Positions 9,501 through 17,467 of a DNA stretch of 64,000 nucleotides are shown one piece after another. Origin of the DNA: Kibdelosporangium aridum. GTDB taxonomy: Bacteria; Actinomycetota; Actinomycetes; Mycobacteriales; Pseudonocardiaceae. The notes under the pieces were generated by a model. It searched no databases and was not told the DNA's origin. It saw only the letters and a program-made list of their open reading frames with translations. Each line of letters opens with the position of its first letter. Positions within the stretch are counted from its first letter, which is position 1. Where the stretch lies: NCBI RefSeq assembly GCF_900176515.1, contig NZ_FWXV01000002.1, forward strand, positions 372,001 to 436,000. The letters are read 5' to 3'. A program made the position numbers and the translations under genes.

Positions 9501-10476
9501 ACAGGTGCCGAGCGACTATCGGTTTGCGCTGCATCTGCCCACCGACGAGTTCGAGGGGCAAATCCCTCAGCTGTCCAATGCGCGCCTGCACAGCATCGAA
9601 GTCGGCGAGACCGATGTGGCCGGTTTCATCTCGATGGTGTCCGTTGAGGGGATCACTGATATCAGTACCACGCTCCAGCTCACTGAAGAGTTCGTTCAGT
9701 TTCCTGACTGCCCCACGCTGACTTCACTCGATCTCATTCTGCTGACCGACGCATGGCAGGACCCGTTTGACTGTCAGGCTCTCGTCGCCTTCCCAAACTT
9801 GGTGGTCCTGCGATTGGAGTCCGAATGCAAGCTGTCCAACTTGCAAGCTCTGAACAATCTGCCGCACTTGGACCAGCTCCAAATTAGCTCAATAGCGGGT
9901 CAACTCTCGCAGCTGAGCCTGCCAGCTTTGCGCACATTGTGGATACGAGACTGGCCTGCAGACGACTTCAGCCCCATCGTCGGATGCAATGCACTGCAAG
10001 TCGTCGATGTCACCGGCTCTGTGGTTGTCACTCTTCATGACCTGCAAGGGCTGACTGACCTGCGCAAGATCATCCTCAAGGACTGTGTGTCCTTAGTAGA
10101 CATAAGCGTGCTCACCGATTTGCCGCACCTTGAGTATGTCGACCTCAGAGGTTGCGTTGCGCTGGACGAGAATGCTCAAGACATCATCGACAGCCTGCCG
10201 AGCCGTGTCGATGTCCTGCTAGACGAGTCGCCGCTCGATTCTGGGCCAGACTCGAACAACACTCGCGACGGGTCCGACCTCGAGGAGGAGCAAACCGACG
10301 ATCATTTGGTCCGCGCAGTGGTCGGCACGGACGCCGCCGATGAGCTTGTCGGTGGCTGGATCGTCGGCACTCTCGACGAGATCGAGCTCCCGTCCTCCGA
10401 AGAAGGGCTACCGGCTGACGAGGTTGGTCTGGAAGGCTTCGGTGAGGGCTTCCCGCCAGGACCTGAGGGGCGTTAG
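6574..10476 (+). CDS. MTAN/PNP-like - NACHT - leucine-rich repeat protein (bacterial NLR)
   Basis: 1300 residues. Residues 1-235 are a nucleoside phosphorylase/MTA-nucleosidase fold: VIITALEVEF at the start, FVGVAGGIKDVGLGDVVFA (about 75-95), and a base-binding region with E176/E178 and RGISD (D202), which matches the catalytic Asp motif of MTAN enzymes. A helical linker follows. The NACHT ATPase has Walker A GEAGSGKTT (455-463) and Walker B IVLIDGLDEL (536-545) with the DGxDE signature. Helical sensor domains run to about 980, and leucine-rich repeats cover about 985-1215. The last 85 residues are strongly acidic. Known bacterial NACHT proteins of this plan sense phage proteins through the C-terminal repeats and oligomerise to switch on the N-terminal domain. 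The gene's final 69 bp run antisense over rmlD. The partner is the SLATT protein just upstream. Confidence 0.85.
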   Translation: MNRRAVIITALEVEFTAVAARLANTGWQAHPQGTRYLVGEYDDWTVALVEIGRGNEEAGHSTERALEFFKPSVALFVGVAGGIKDVGLGDVVFATEVVGYEYGKETSDAFLPRGQVGSSSHELIQAARQLRHELRPEVEFAVVVEPIAAGGKVVADASAPSAQLIQQHYSQVVATEQEGLGFLKAAAARQNVAVGVVRGISDLLSGKSASDAAGWQEKAAHNAAQFTLRLLDVVAPTEPVTIEMVAEHMMAAWLRLRGWPTDDFTSGITDRLARRRAQRLLDDLQDILVDRLEQRWPNVQPSTATVRGLARLTRTPPAIVDIGTIKAVLSQRDDFASDVAGFLVEAYLALPELRPDALAGLTDRATELRERLERGLSTMPQRQVHAGEQISDATYRTDYLRAIGHRLDTLQILGIDLARTIERYSLTTAYVSLSAGHHTDVADVLASSKRLLLIGEAGSGKTTLLQWVAVTTARGQLPSQLEHWGQEAVPFLIRLRRYINGPMPDVEDFPTEVAATLASRKPPNWCSNVLRDGHGIVLIDGLDELPAGRRRIVQEWLDDLFSAYPDNIFILSGRPAALRDNSFRLSDVELAELIPMGPAQITAFIKHWHASTGRNLPTDTDRADHQIKGELLAEHILATPALRDLARTPLLCAVLCALAYARKGVSSLPRRRVELYQAALEMLTGRRDSERHIATSPLGSTERIALLEDLAQWLIRNGQSEISRDKALRHVERALRSLRNVTLTAEEALQDLVERSILREPAVDLIDFVHRTFEEYLAARWMNDQGDVGALLEKAGDPAFSEVITLVAGLSRQRDADALIGELLDRAESTDPELYELVTRCVDACLRVEPEFVDRLSQYYIQLIPPRSFNDALALATGGDTSTALLAQYLNDPNVSLVDDFAELEWCIVALGHIRTPEALRVLADLRIDLRTEMAEVLVDTWSNFPPIEYASRVLTPLNEPMSVDLTDRTRIQFTGQVPSDYRFALHLPTDEFEGQIPQLSNARLHSIEVGETDVAGFISMVSVEGITDISTTLQLTEEFVQFPDCPTLTSLDLILLTDAWQDPFDCQALVAFPNLVVLRLESECKLSNLQALNNLPHLDQLQISSIAGQLSQLSLPALRTLWIRDWPADDFSPIVGCNALQVVDVTGSVVVTLHDLQGLTDLRKIILKDCVSLVDISVLTDLPHLEYVDLRGCVALDENAQDIIDSLPSRVDVLLDESPLDSGPDSNNTRDGSDLEEEQTDDHLVRAVVGTDAADELVGGWIVGTLDEIELPSSEEGLPADEVGLEGFGEGFPPGPEGR

Positions 10477-11307
10477 ACCCGCGTTCACCCACGATGCCTG
10501 CGACAGCACCGAATTCGCCGGACGCTTGGCCGGTCGCGGGTATTCCTCGCTCGTGCACGGTTTCACGCGATCCGGGTCGGCGCCAAGCTCCTCGAAGATC
10601 GCGCGGGCGAAACCGCACCACGTCGTCTTCCCACCGCCCGCGCAGTGCAGGACGCGCTGTGCCGGGCCGTTGCCTGTAACCACCTTCGAGGCGAGTTCCA
10701 GCAAACCCTCCGCCAGGTCTGACGCCCACGTCGGCGAGCCGTACTGATCGTCCACAACGGACAAGTTGTCCCGCTCGCCTTCCAGGCGGACAATCGACTT
10801 CACGAAGTTCGAGCTGCCGAACGCACCGTAGACCCACGCCGTGCGGACCACCCATGCGTCCGCGCCCGAACGCAGTACTGAGGATTCCCCGGCCAGCTTT
10901 GTCAGGCCGTAGACGGATTTCGGGCCGACCTCGTCGTCCACTTCGTACGGTTCGGTCTTGTCGCCGGAGAACACGTAGTCCGTCGACACCTGGATCATCG
11001 GGACCTGACGGGACGCGCAGACCGCCGCCAGCAGCCGGGGTCCGTCCGCGTTGACCGAAAACGCTGTGTTCCGGTCGGTTTCCGCCGCGTCGACCGCCGT
11101 GTACGCCGCCGCGTTGATCACGATCGGGGGACGGTCGCCCGCTTCGGCGAGCAGGGCGTCGACCGCCTGCACCACCGAACCCGCTTGGGTGACGTCGAGT
11201 TCTTTCGATCCCGGGTTGTGCACCACCGAGCCAGCCGGCGCCTTGGCCGCGAGCTCTTGCCCCAGCTGCCCGTTCCCGCCGGGGACCAGCAGCGCGATCG
11301 CTGTCAT
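10408..11307 (-). CDS. rfbD: dTDP-4-dehydrorhamnose reductase
   Basis: A 299-residue short-chain reductase starting at ATG 11307. It has the NAD(P)H loop GGNGQLGQEL, the INAAAYTAVDAAE segment, QVSTDYVFSG with the catalytic-site Thr, and YGLTKLAGE with the Tyr-x3-Lys pair. It reduces dTDP-4-keto-L-rhamnose to dTDP-L-rhamnose, the donor for the wall linker and glycans. Its start overlaps the rmlB stop (ATGA), so rmlB-rmlD form one unit. rmlA and rmlC are not in the window. The 3' end overlaps the NLR gene tail-to-tail. Confidence 0.95.
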   Translation of the reverse strand: MTAIALLVPGGNGQLGQELAAKAPAGSVVHNPGSKELDVTQAGSVVQAVDALLAEAGDRPPIVINAAAYTAVDAAETDRNTAFSVNADGPRLLAAVCASRQVPMIQVSTDYVFSGDKTEPYEVDDEVGPKSVYGLTKLAGESSVLRSGADAWVVRTAWVYGAFGSSNFVKSIVRLEGERDNLSVVDDQYGSPTWASDLAEGLLELASKVVTGNGPAQRVLHCAGGGKTTWCGFARAIFEELGADPDRVKPCTSEEYPRPAKRPANSVLSQASWVNAGLTPLRSWREALTEAFQTNLVSR

Positions 11308-12299
11308 CGGGTCGTGGCCAGTGCGACGCGCTTCTTCAGGGGTTCCCACCACGAACGGTTGTCGCGGTACCACTCGACCGTGCTACGCAGGCCCTGTTCG
11401 AAGGACACCCGGGGTTGGTAGCCCAGTTCCGTGCTGATCTTGGTGATGTCCACCGAGTAGCGGCGGTCGTGGCCCTTGCGGTCCTCGACCGGGCGCACCA
11501 TCGAGAAGTCCGCGCCGACCGCGTCCAGCAGCAACTCGGTCAGCCTGAGGTTCGTCAACTCGGTGCCGCCGCCGATGTTGTAGATCTCGCCCGGCCTGCC
11601 CTTGGATGCCACGAGCTGAATGCCATGGCAGTGATCGTCCACGTGCAGCCAGTCACGGACATTCATCCCATCGCCGTAAAGCGGCACCTTCTGGCCGTCG
11701 AGCAGATTGGTGACGAACAACGGGATGACTTTCTCAGGGAACTGGTACGGCCCGTAATTGTTCGAACACCGCGTGATGCACACCGGCAAGCCGTACGTCC
11801 GATGGAACGACCGCGCGATCAGGTCGGAGGACGCTTTTGACGCGGAGTAAGGAGAATTCGGCAACAGAGGGTGATCCTCCGGCCACGAACCATCATCGAT
11901 CGAGCCATACACCTCGTCGGTCGAGACGTGTACGACCTTGCTCACAGACGCGTCCAGGGCGGCCTGCAGCACGTATTGCGTGCCAAGGACGTTGGTCAGC
12001 ACGAAGTCGGCGCCCGCGGCGATGGACCGGTCCACATGTGATTCGGCGGCGAAGTGCACCACCAAATCCGTGCCCTGCATGAGCTCGCTCACCAGACCGG
12101 CGTCACAGATGTCCCCGCGCACGAAACGCAGCCGCGGTGAATCGGCGACCGGTGCGAGATTGGCCTCGTTACCGGCGTACGTCAGCTTGTCCAGCACCAC
12201 TACTTCGGCGTCGGCGAGCTCGGCATATGCGCCGGTGAGCACTTGCCGGACGTAGTGCGAGCCGATGAAACCCGCACCACCGGTGACCAGAACCCGCAT
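11304..12299 (-). CDS. rfbB: dTDP-glucose 4,6-dehydratase
   Basis: 331 residues from ATG 12299, preceded by GGAGGG; a longer in-frame extension upstream is not needed. Motifs: TGGAGFIGSHYVR (NAD-binding), HFAAESHVDRS, STDEVYGS with the catalytic acidic pair, YSASKASSD with the Tyr/Lys pair, and RCSNNYGPYQFPEK for substrate. It converts dTDP-glucose to dTDP-4-keto-6-deoxyglucose, the second step of the rhamnose pathway. It is divergent from the LCP genes, so one intergenic region of about 160 bp controls rhamnose synthesis and wall-polymer ligation. Confidence 0.97.
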   Translation of the reverse strand: MRVLVTGGAGFIGSHYVRQVLTGAYAELADAEVVVLDKLTYAGNEANLAPVADSPRLRFVRGDICDAGLVSELMQGTDLVVHFAAESHVDRSIAAGADFVLTNVLGTQYVLQAALDASVSKVVHVSTDEVYGSIDDGSWPEDHPLLPNSPYSASKASSDLIARSFHRTYGLPVCITRCSNNYGPYQFPEKVIPLFVTNLLDGQKVPLYGDGMNVRDWLHVDDHCHGIQLVASKGRPGEIYNIGGGTELTNLRLTELLLDAVGADFSMVRPVEDRKGHDRRYSVDITKISTELGYQPRVSFEQGLRSTVEWYRDNRSWWEPLKKRVALATTR

Positions 12300-12460
12300 T
12301 CGTCGCCCTCCAGTGAGCTTGATGTCGGCGGCAAGTTTGTCACGCCGGCTCAACCGTCGGGCACCCCTGAGCGTATTACCCGTAGGACCAGAGCCGGCAA
12401 CAAACTGAGTCGTATACCAGTAATGTAGGTCAGACGGGGATTCGAACACGGGAGGGACGC

Positions 12461-13999
12461 TTGGGGAGCGGCGCGCGTCTTGCGCTGTATCTGTCCCGGT
12501 GCACAGTGGCACTGGTGTCTGTCGCTGTGCTCAGCGCGTCCGGGATCGTGTACGCGAAGTTCAACGACGTGAACGAGGGTGTCGTCACCACCGACGTGAT
12601 CGCGCCCGAGGTCAAGCAGGCAGGCGTGAAGCCGCTCGACGGCGCGGTGGACATCCTGCTGGTCGGCTTGGACAGCCGGGAGGACGCCCACGGCAACCCG
12701 CTGCCGAAAGAGGTCAGGGACCTGCTGCACGCCGGCGTCAACGACGGTGAGAAGAACACCGACACGATGATCCTCGTGCACATCCCGGTCGACGGCCGCC
12801 GCGCGGTGGCCATCTCGTTCCCCCGTGACACGTGGGTGGAAGTGGCGGGCGGGTTCGGCAAGCACAAGCTCAACTCGGCCTTCGTCTACAAGTACAACGA
12901 CGTGATGAAGAACGAGAAGTCCCTGACCGGCAAGCAGGCGCAGGAGAAGGCCAAGCAGGAAGGCCGCAAGAACCTCATCGCCACGATCGAGGGACTGATC
13001 GGCAAAGCGGTCACCATCGACCGGTACGCCGAGGTCAACCTGGGCAGTTTCTACGAGATCACCAAGGCGATCGGCGGTGTCGAGGTCTGCCTGAACAACC
13101 CGGTGGACGAATGGCGCTCGGGCGCCCGGTTGCCCGCGGGCAAGCAGACCATCGAGGGCGCGGCCGCGCTGTCATTTGTTCGGCAGCGTTACGAACTGCC
13201 CAACGGGGATCTGGACCGGATCGTGCGCCAGCAGGTCTTCATCGGCGCGCTGGCGCACAAGGTGTTGTCCACCGGTGTGCTGACCGACCTGACCAAGCTG
13301 AACGCCTTGGTCGAGGCGATCAAGAAGTCCGTCGTGCTCAGCACCGGCTGGGACGTCACCACGTTCGCCCAGCAGATGCAGGGCCTGTCCAGCGGGGCGA
13401 TCGACTTCCACACGATCCCGACGCTCGGCGGCGCCAAGATCGGCGGCGCCGACGTGATCCGGGTCGACCCCAAGCAGGTCAACGAATTCGTCACGAGCCT
13501 GACCAGAGATGAGCGGACCGCTCCGCCGTCTTCCTCGACCCAGCCCAAGCCCCCGCCCTCATCGACGACCGTTCCGCCCAATTCGGACACAAAGGTCACG
13601 GTCGATGTACGCAACGCATCGAGTGAGACGGGTCTCGCCACGGCCGTGCAGAACATCCTCGCTGGCAAGGGTTTCCTGCGCGGTGCGGTCGGTGACGCGC
13701 CGGCCAGGCAACGCACGTCGACCCTGTTCCACCGGCCGGGTGAGCAAGCGAACGCGGAACGTGTCAACGTCGAACTGGGTGGCCAGTTCAAGCTGACCGC
13801 GGACTCCTCGTTGAAGACCGGCCAGGTGCGCGCGGTTCTCGGTGACGATTTCCCGACCGCGATGGGCCGGGCGCTGTCCGGCCAGACAGGCCCTGTGGCA
13901 CAAGGAAGTCCGACCACTCCGTCGCAGCCGTCGAGTTCCGCTTCGCTCCCTCCTTCGGCGCCACCTATCAACGCCGATGGGGTGACCTGCGTCAATTAG
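12461..13999 (+). CDS. LCP (LytR-CpsA-Psr) wall-polymer ligase with LytR_C domain
   Basis: 512 residues from TTG 12461 behind GGGAGG. A single membrane helix (about 7-31) is followed by an extracellular LCP domain: DILLVGLDSRED, TDTMILVHI, ISFPRDTWVEV with the pyrophosphate-binding Arg-Asp, and DLDRIVRQQ. A Pro/Ser-rich linker (about 350-375) leads to a LytR_C domain containing VDVRNASSETGLA, then a Ser/Pro tail ending in TCVN. LCP proteins move a lipid-linked glycan to peptidoglycan; in mycolic-acid bacteria they join arabinogalactan to the wall. Position beside rmlD/rmlB matches Rv3267 of M. tuberculosis. Acceptor glycan is an inference. Confidence 0.93.
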   Translation: MGSGARLALYLSRCTVALVSVAVLSASGIVYAKFNDVNEGVVTTDVIAPEVKQAGVKPLDGAVDILLVGLDSREDAHGNPLPKEVRDLLHAGVNDGEKNTDTMILVHIPVDGRRAVAISFPRDTWVEVAGGFGKHKLNSAFVYKYNDVMKNEKSLTGKQAQEKAKQEGRKNLIATIEGLIGKAVTIDRYAEVNLGSFYEITKAIGGVEVCLNNPVDEWRSGARLPAGKQTIEGAAALSFVRQRYELPNGDLDRIVRQQVFIGALAHKVLSTGVLTDLTKLNALVEAIKKSVVLSTGWDVTTFAQQMQGLSSGAIDFHTIPTLGGAKIGGADVIRVDPKQVNEFVTSLTRDERTAPPSSSTQPKPPPSSTTVPPNSDTKVTVDVRNASSETGLATAVQNILAGKGFLRGAVGDAPARQRTSTLFHRPGEQANAERVNVELGGQFKLTADSSLKTGQVRAVLGDDFPTAMGRALSGQTGPVAQGSPTTPSQPSSSASLPPSAPPINADGVTCVN

Positions 14000-14053
14000 G
14001 CGGCGCGAAGGTTACCCTCGTAGGTGTTGGAGGGGCGGGAGGAGAAAGCTTCG

Positions 14054-15244
14054 GTGAGTGACGAAACAATTTCGCACGAGCCGGATCGGAAATCGGGGGG
14101 ACGCCTGAAGCGCGTCGCGTGGATGACCGGCCGGGTTCTTGTGGCGTTGGCTTCCGCGGCCGCGCTCGCGTCGGCAGGACTGGCACGTGACACGGTGCAA
14201 ACGGTGCGGGAGAACGTGCCCACGTCGGACGTGTTCACCGACGAGGTGGAGAAAACCGCACCGCCGCAGGACGACGGCGCGGACGACTATCTGGTCGTCG
14301 GCAGCGACACCCGGACGGACACCAAGGGAAACCCGTTGCCGGAGCGGGTGTTGCGGCAGCTGCGCACCGAGGCGGCCGACGGGCTGAACACGGACACGAT
14401 CATCCTGCTGCGCATCCCGAAGGACGGCTCCAAGGGCTACGCGATCTCGATCCCGCGCGACACGTACGTCACGATCCCCGGCTACCAGGACGACAAGATC
14501 AACTCCGCGTACGGTGTGATCAAGTCCCGGACCGCGCAGAAGCTGCGCAACGAAGGGAAAACCGACCGGGCGGAGGTCGAGCGGCTCTCCGACACGGCCG
14601 GCCGCTCGGCACTGACGCAAGTCGTCCAGGACCTGACCGGGGTACGCGTCGACCACTACGCCGAAGTGAACCTGTACGGCTTCTACCTGCTCACCGAGGC
14701 CATCGGGGGCGTACGCGTGTGCCTGAACCAGGCGACTAGCGACCCCAACTCGGGCGCGAGTTTCCGCAAGGGCGTGCAGAAGATCTCCGGCGGTTCGGCG
14801 CTGGCCTTCGTGCGCCAGCGCGACGGGCTGCCCCGTGGCGACCTCGACAGAATCGTTCGGCAGCAAGCGTTTCTCGGTGCCGTGATGCAGCAACTGCTGA
14901 GCGCGGGCACCCTGACCGACCAGTCCAAGCTGGCGGCGTTGACCGACGCCGCGTCCAAGTCGGTCGTGGTCTCCCCTGGTCTGGACATCGTGCAGCTGGC
15001 CAGGCACCTCGGGTCGATGTCGTCCGGCGGGGTCGAGTTCGTGACGATTCCGGTCGTCGCCGTCGGCGCGCGCAACGAGCGTGGGCAGAGCATCATCACC
15101 GTGGACCTGCTGAAGGTCCGGGAGTACGTCAACCAGCTGCTCGGCAGGCAGGCGCCCCCGCGGTTCGCCGCGCAACGGCCGCTGATGTTGAATGGGGCAG
15201 TACAGCAACCGGCCACAATAGACGGCGTGAGGTGCGTCGACTGA
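14054..15244 (+). CDS. LCP family wall-polymer ligase, second paralogue
   Basis: 396 residues from GTG 14054, preceded by GGAGGAGAAA. It has a cytoplasmic charged N-terminus, one membrane helix (about 26-44) and an LCP domain with YLVVGSDTRTD, TDTIILLRIP, AISIPRDTYV, and LDRIVRQQAF. It lacks the LytR_C domain found in the preceding paralogue and ends shortly after the catalytic domain with a short tail closing in RCVD. The two LCP genes are 54 bp apart and likely co-transcribed. Its TGA overlaps the next gene's ATG, coupling it to the TIGR03089 protein. Confidence 0.92.
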   Translation: MSDETISHEPDRKSGGRLKRVAWMTGRVLVALASAAALASAGLARDTVQTVRENVPTSDVFTDEVEKTAPPQDDGADDYLVVGSDTRTDTKGNPLPERVLRQLRTEAADGLNTDTIILLRIPKDGSKGYAISIPRDTYVTIPGYQDDKINSAYGVIKSRTAQKLRNEGKTDRAEVERLSDTAGRSALTQVVQDLTGVRVDHYAEVNLYGFYLLTEAIGGVRVCLNQATSDPNSGASFRKGVQKISGGSALAFVRQRDGLPRGDLDRIVRQQAFLGAVMQQLLSAGTLTDQSKLAALTDAASKSVVVSPGLDIVQLARHLGSMSSGGVEFVTIPVVAVGARNERGQSIITVDLLKVREYVNQLLGRQAPPRFAAQRPLMLNGAVQQPATIDGVRCVD

Positions 15245-15921
15245 TGTCAGTGACAGAAGCGTTGTTCCGGCCACTGCTCGCCGGTGACCGATCCCATCCG
15301 TTGATCACGCACTACGACGACGCGGCAGGCACCAGGGTCGAGCTTTCCGTTGCCACACTGGCCAACTGGGCGGCGAAGACCGCGAACTGGCTGACCGAGG
15401 AGTTCGACGTCGAACCCGGTACCCCGGTCGCGGTCGACCTGCCTGCGCACTGGCAGACCGCGGGCGTCCTGCTCGGGGCCTGGTGGTGCGGCGCCAACGT
15501 GGTCACATCCGGCGGCGAGGTCGCACTGACCACTGTGGACGCCGCCAAGCCCGCCGGCGCATGGGCCGTGGTGTCGCTGGACCCCATGGGGATGGGCCTG
15601 CGCGGCTCACCGCCGGACGGGGCACTGGACTACATCTCGGAATCCCGGATGTTCGGCGACGACTTCTTTCCGTTGCAGGAGGTGCCGGACACCACCCCGG
15701 CGCTGGGTTCGCTGACCGTCGCCGAGGTTGTGCAAGCCGCCCGCGCCAAGGCCGTCACCGGGCGCGTGCTGTCCACAATGGAGTGGGTGTTGCCCGACGG
15801 TGTCGTCTCCGGACTGCTGTCGGTGTTGGCGGGCAAGGGTTCCCTTGTCCAGGTGTCCAATCCGAGCAAAGTGGACGCCCACTTGGAGTCGGAGCGGGCC
15901 ACCCTGCTCACTGCTCCTTGA
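15244..15921 (+). CDS. TIGR03089 family protein (truncated AMP-binding-like)
   Basis: 225 residues from ATG 15244, overlapping the LCP stop (TGATG). The sequence resembles the N-terminal half of acyl-adenylate enzymes: PLITHYDDAAGTRVELS near the start, then NWLTEEFDVEPG, and GAWWCGANVV. No phosphate-binding TGGTTG loop or C-terminal catalytic Lys domain is present, so adenylation activity is unlikely. The same gene sits after the LCP gene in many actinomycetes (Rv3268 in M. tuberculosis), pointing to a conserved but unknown role in wall assembly. Its 3' end overlaps the convergent META lipoprotein gene by 14 bp. Confidence 0.85.
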   Translation: MSVTEALFRPLLAGDRSHPLITHYDDAAGTRVELSVATLANWAAKTANWLTEEFDVEPGTPVAVDLPAHWQTAGVLLGAWWCGANVVTSGGEVALTTVDAAKPAGAWAVVSLDPMGMGLRGSPPDGALDYISESRMFGDDFFPLQEVPDTTPALGSLTVAEVVQAARAKAVTGRVLSTMEWVLPDGVVSGLLSVLAGKGSLVQVSNPSKVDAHLESERATLLTAP

Positions 15922-16969
15922 ACGTCATCGTGGTCTGGCCGGACTTCAGGAACAGCCCAGCGTTGGAGAACCCGAAGTCCGGAACGCTCTTGAGGAACTC
16001 GGCCAGCTGATCCTCCTGCTCCATCACCGCCGGCTCGCAGCCTTTCCTTGTCTTGAGAAGGGTTTGCACAACGAACTTGCCGTTGTCCGCGACCACCGAA
16101 CCAGTCATGTCGTTGCAGCCTGCGGTCGCGGTCAGCTTGCCGTTGTCGAACTTCAGCGTCGTCTTGCCGTCGTCGGACACGAACTGTTTGCCTGCCAGGC
16201 TGCCGTCAACCCGGCCAACCCGCAGTTGCATGCCTTTTCCGGACGGATGAGTCAGGCTCAGCGACTCGTCGTTGATCTTGTAGTTGAGCTGTCCGTCCAG
16301 TACTGGCGTGATCGCGTCGGCCTGCGGGCAGGAACCACCCGTGGACTTCAGGGCCTGGAACGTGATCGTCTCGGTGGTGGCCTGATAGCTGCCTTCCACG
16401 GTGTTGCACTCGGTGGTGATCAGGACCTTGCCACTGTTGAAAGTCAGCCATGCCGGGGTCTGCGACGGCCTCGCCAGGTCGTTCTCGACATACGTGGTCG
16501 TCACCCACGTCGGCCCTTCCAAGGGCGTGGCCTGCTTGGCAGCCAACACGATCTCGGTGTCGGCGGTCTTCAGCTTCAGCGTTTCGCCGGTGAGCTCCCA
16601 CGCGGGAGTGCTGGAGATGATGCCCGCCAGCCATTGGTCCTGGTCAAGGCGCACCTTGTCGCAGCCCATCTCGGTCTGACCAAGGCCTTGGCCGGTGATG
16701 GCGAGCCGGGCGTTGCTGGTGTCCACGCGGCCGAACATGTGGTTGCACCCGGCCCGCACCTGCAGTTCACCCTGGTCGGTGATCTCGAACTGGATGTGCG
16801 TGCCGTCGGCGAGAGGCCGCGGCTTGCCCTTCTCGGTCACCGTCTGGGACACGAAAACGCGTCCCTTGAGCTCATCGCCGCTGGTGGTGCTGCTCGGCCC
16901 AGCCTGCTGCTGCGCACCGCAGCCGGCAACCAGCACCCCCACCGCTCCCACAATCAGCACCGTCTTCAT
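15908..16969 (-). CDS. META-domain lipoprotein, three repeats
   Basis: 353 residues from ATG 16969. The N-terminus is a lipoprotein signal with lipobox VAGC at about residue 18. Three META/HslJ-like units follow: one with RAGCNHMFGRV, one with ITTECNTVEGSY, one with ATAGCNDMTGSV. Each has the conserved Cys-Asn pair and a second Cys in an MGC, GSC or KGC segment, so three disulfides are likely. META/HslJ proteins are small stress-linked or secreted beta-barrels; the function here is unknown. It is divergent from the zinc-ribbon protein gene. Confidence 0.85.
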   Translation of the reverse strand: MKTVLIVGAVGVLVAGCGAQQQAGPSSTTSGDELKGRVFVSQTVTEKGKPRPLADGTHIQFEITDQGELQVRAGCNHMFGRVDTSNARLAITGQGLGQTEMGCDKVRLDQDQWLAGIISSTPAWELTGETLKLKTADTEIVLAAKQATPLEGPTWVTTTYVENDLARPSQTPAWLTFNSGKVLITTECNTVEGSYQATTETITFQALKSTGGSCPQADAITPVLDGQLNYKINDESLSLTHPSGKGMQLRVGRVDGSLAGKQFVSDDGKTTLKFDNGKLTATAGCNDMTGSVVADNGKFVVQTLLKTRKGCEPAVMEQEDQLAEFLKSVPDFGFSNAGLFLKSGQTTMTFKEQ

Positions 16970-17005
16970 ATCCCCAAGACGGAACAACTCCGCAGTGAGG
17001 TTGCC

Positions 17006-17017
17006 TAGGCTCTGCGT
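17006..17017 (+). promoter_or_regulatory. Leaderless promoter -10
   Basis: TAGGCT at 17006-17011 lies exactly 6 nt before the ATG at 17018, and no ribosome site is present. The same geometry recurs at other genes of this window. Confidence 0.55.
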
Positions 17018-17467
17018 ATGGCGCTCACCCGAACAGGCGATCAGTGGTACGGCGAAACACACACCGACATCACGGAGTACTTCCACGCCACCGCGGACGG
17101 CTACCCGATCGACCACATCACCGAGTCAGTCTGTGCCGGGTGCGGCGGCCGGGTCTTCGTCATCGAGTTCGACGAGTCCGGCACGAACGCACACCGCACG
17201 TGCACTTCGTGCGCACGGCTGACCTATCTGCTGGACAGCGAGGACTGGTGGCACCCGGATCCTGACGAAGCCGAAGCCCGGTACATCCTGGAATGTTCGT
17301 CGTGCGGCAACGATCAGTTCGAAGCCGCGCTCGGCTTCACCTTGCACGAAGACGAGATCCGGGACATCGTGCTCGCCACCCGCTGTACCGAGGACGGACT
17401 CCTCGGCTATTGCCTGGAGCGCAAGACCAGGGAGTTCCCGTCCCGGCATCTGCTCGACAAGGCCTGA
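17018..17467 (+). CDS. Small zinc-ribbon-like protein, unknown function
   Basis: 149 residues. Two CxxC knuckles, C39/C42 and C62/C65, make a plausible zinc ribbon; a third pair, C93/C96, with later Cys in ATRCTED and GYCLER may form a second site. The protein is acidic, with no membrane segment or signal. It is leaderless from 17018 and ends one base before the convergent acyl-CoA ligase stop. I do not recognise the family; it may bind nucleic acid or act as a metal-dependent accessory protein, but neither is shown. Confidence 0.75.
   Translation: MALTRTGDQWYGETHTDITEYFHATADGYPIDHITESVCAGCGGRVFVIEFDESGTNAHRTCTSCARLTYLLDSEDWWHPDPDEAEARYILECSSCGNDQFEAALGFTLHEDEIRDIVLATRCTEDGLLGYCLERKTREFPSRHLLDKA

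Noticed and set aside
12430..12450. GATTCGAAC-like sequence resembling a tRNA T-loop
   Set aside because: The flanking stem does not pair and no acceptor or anticodon arm can be drawn, so it is not a tRNA.
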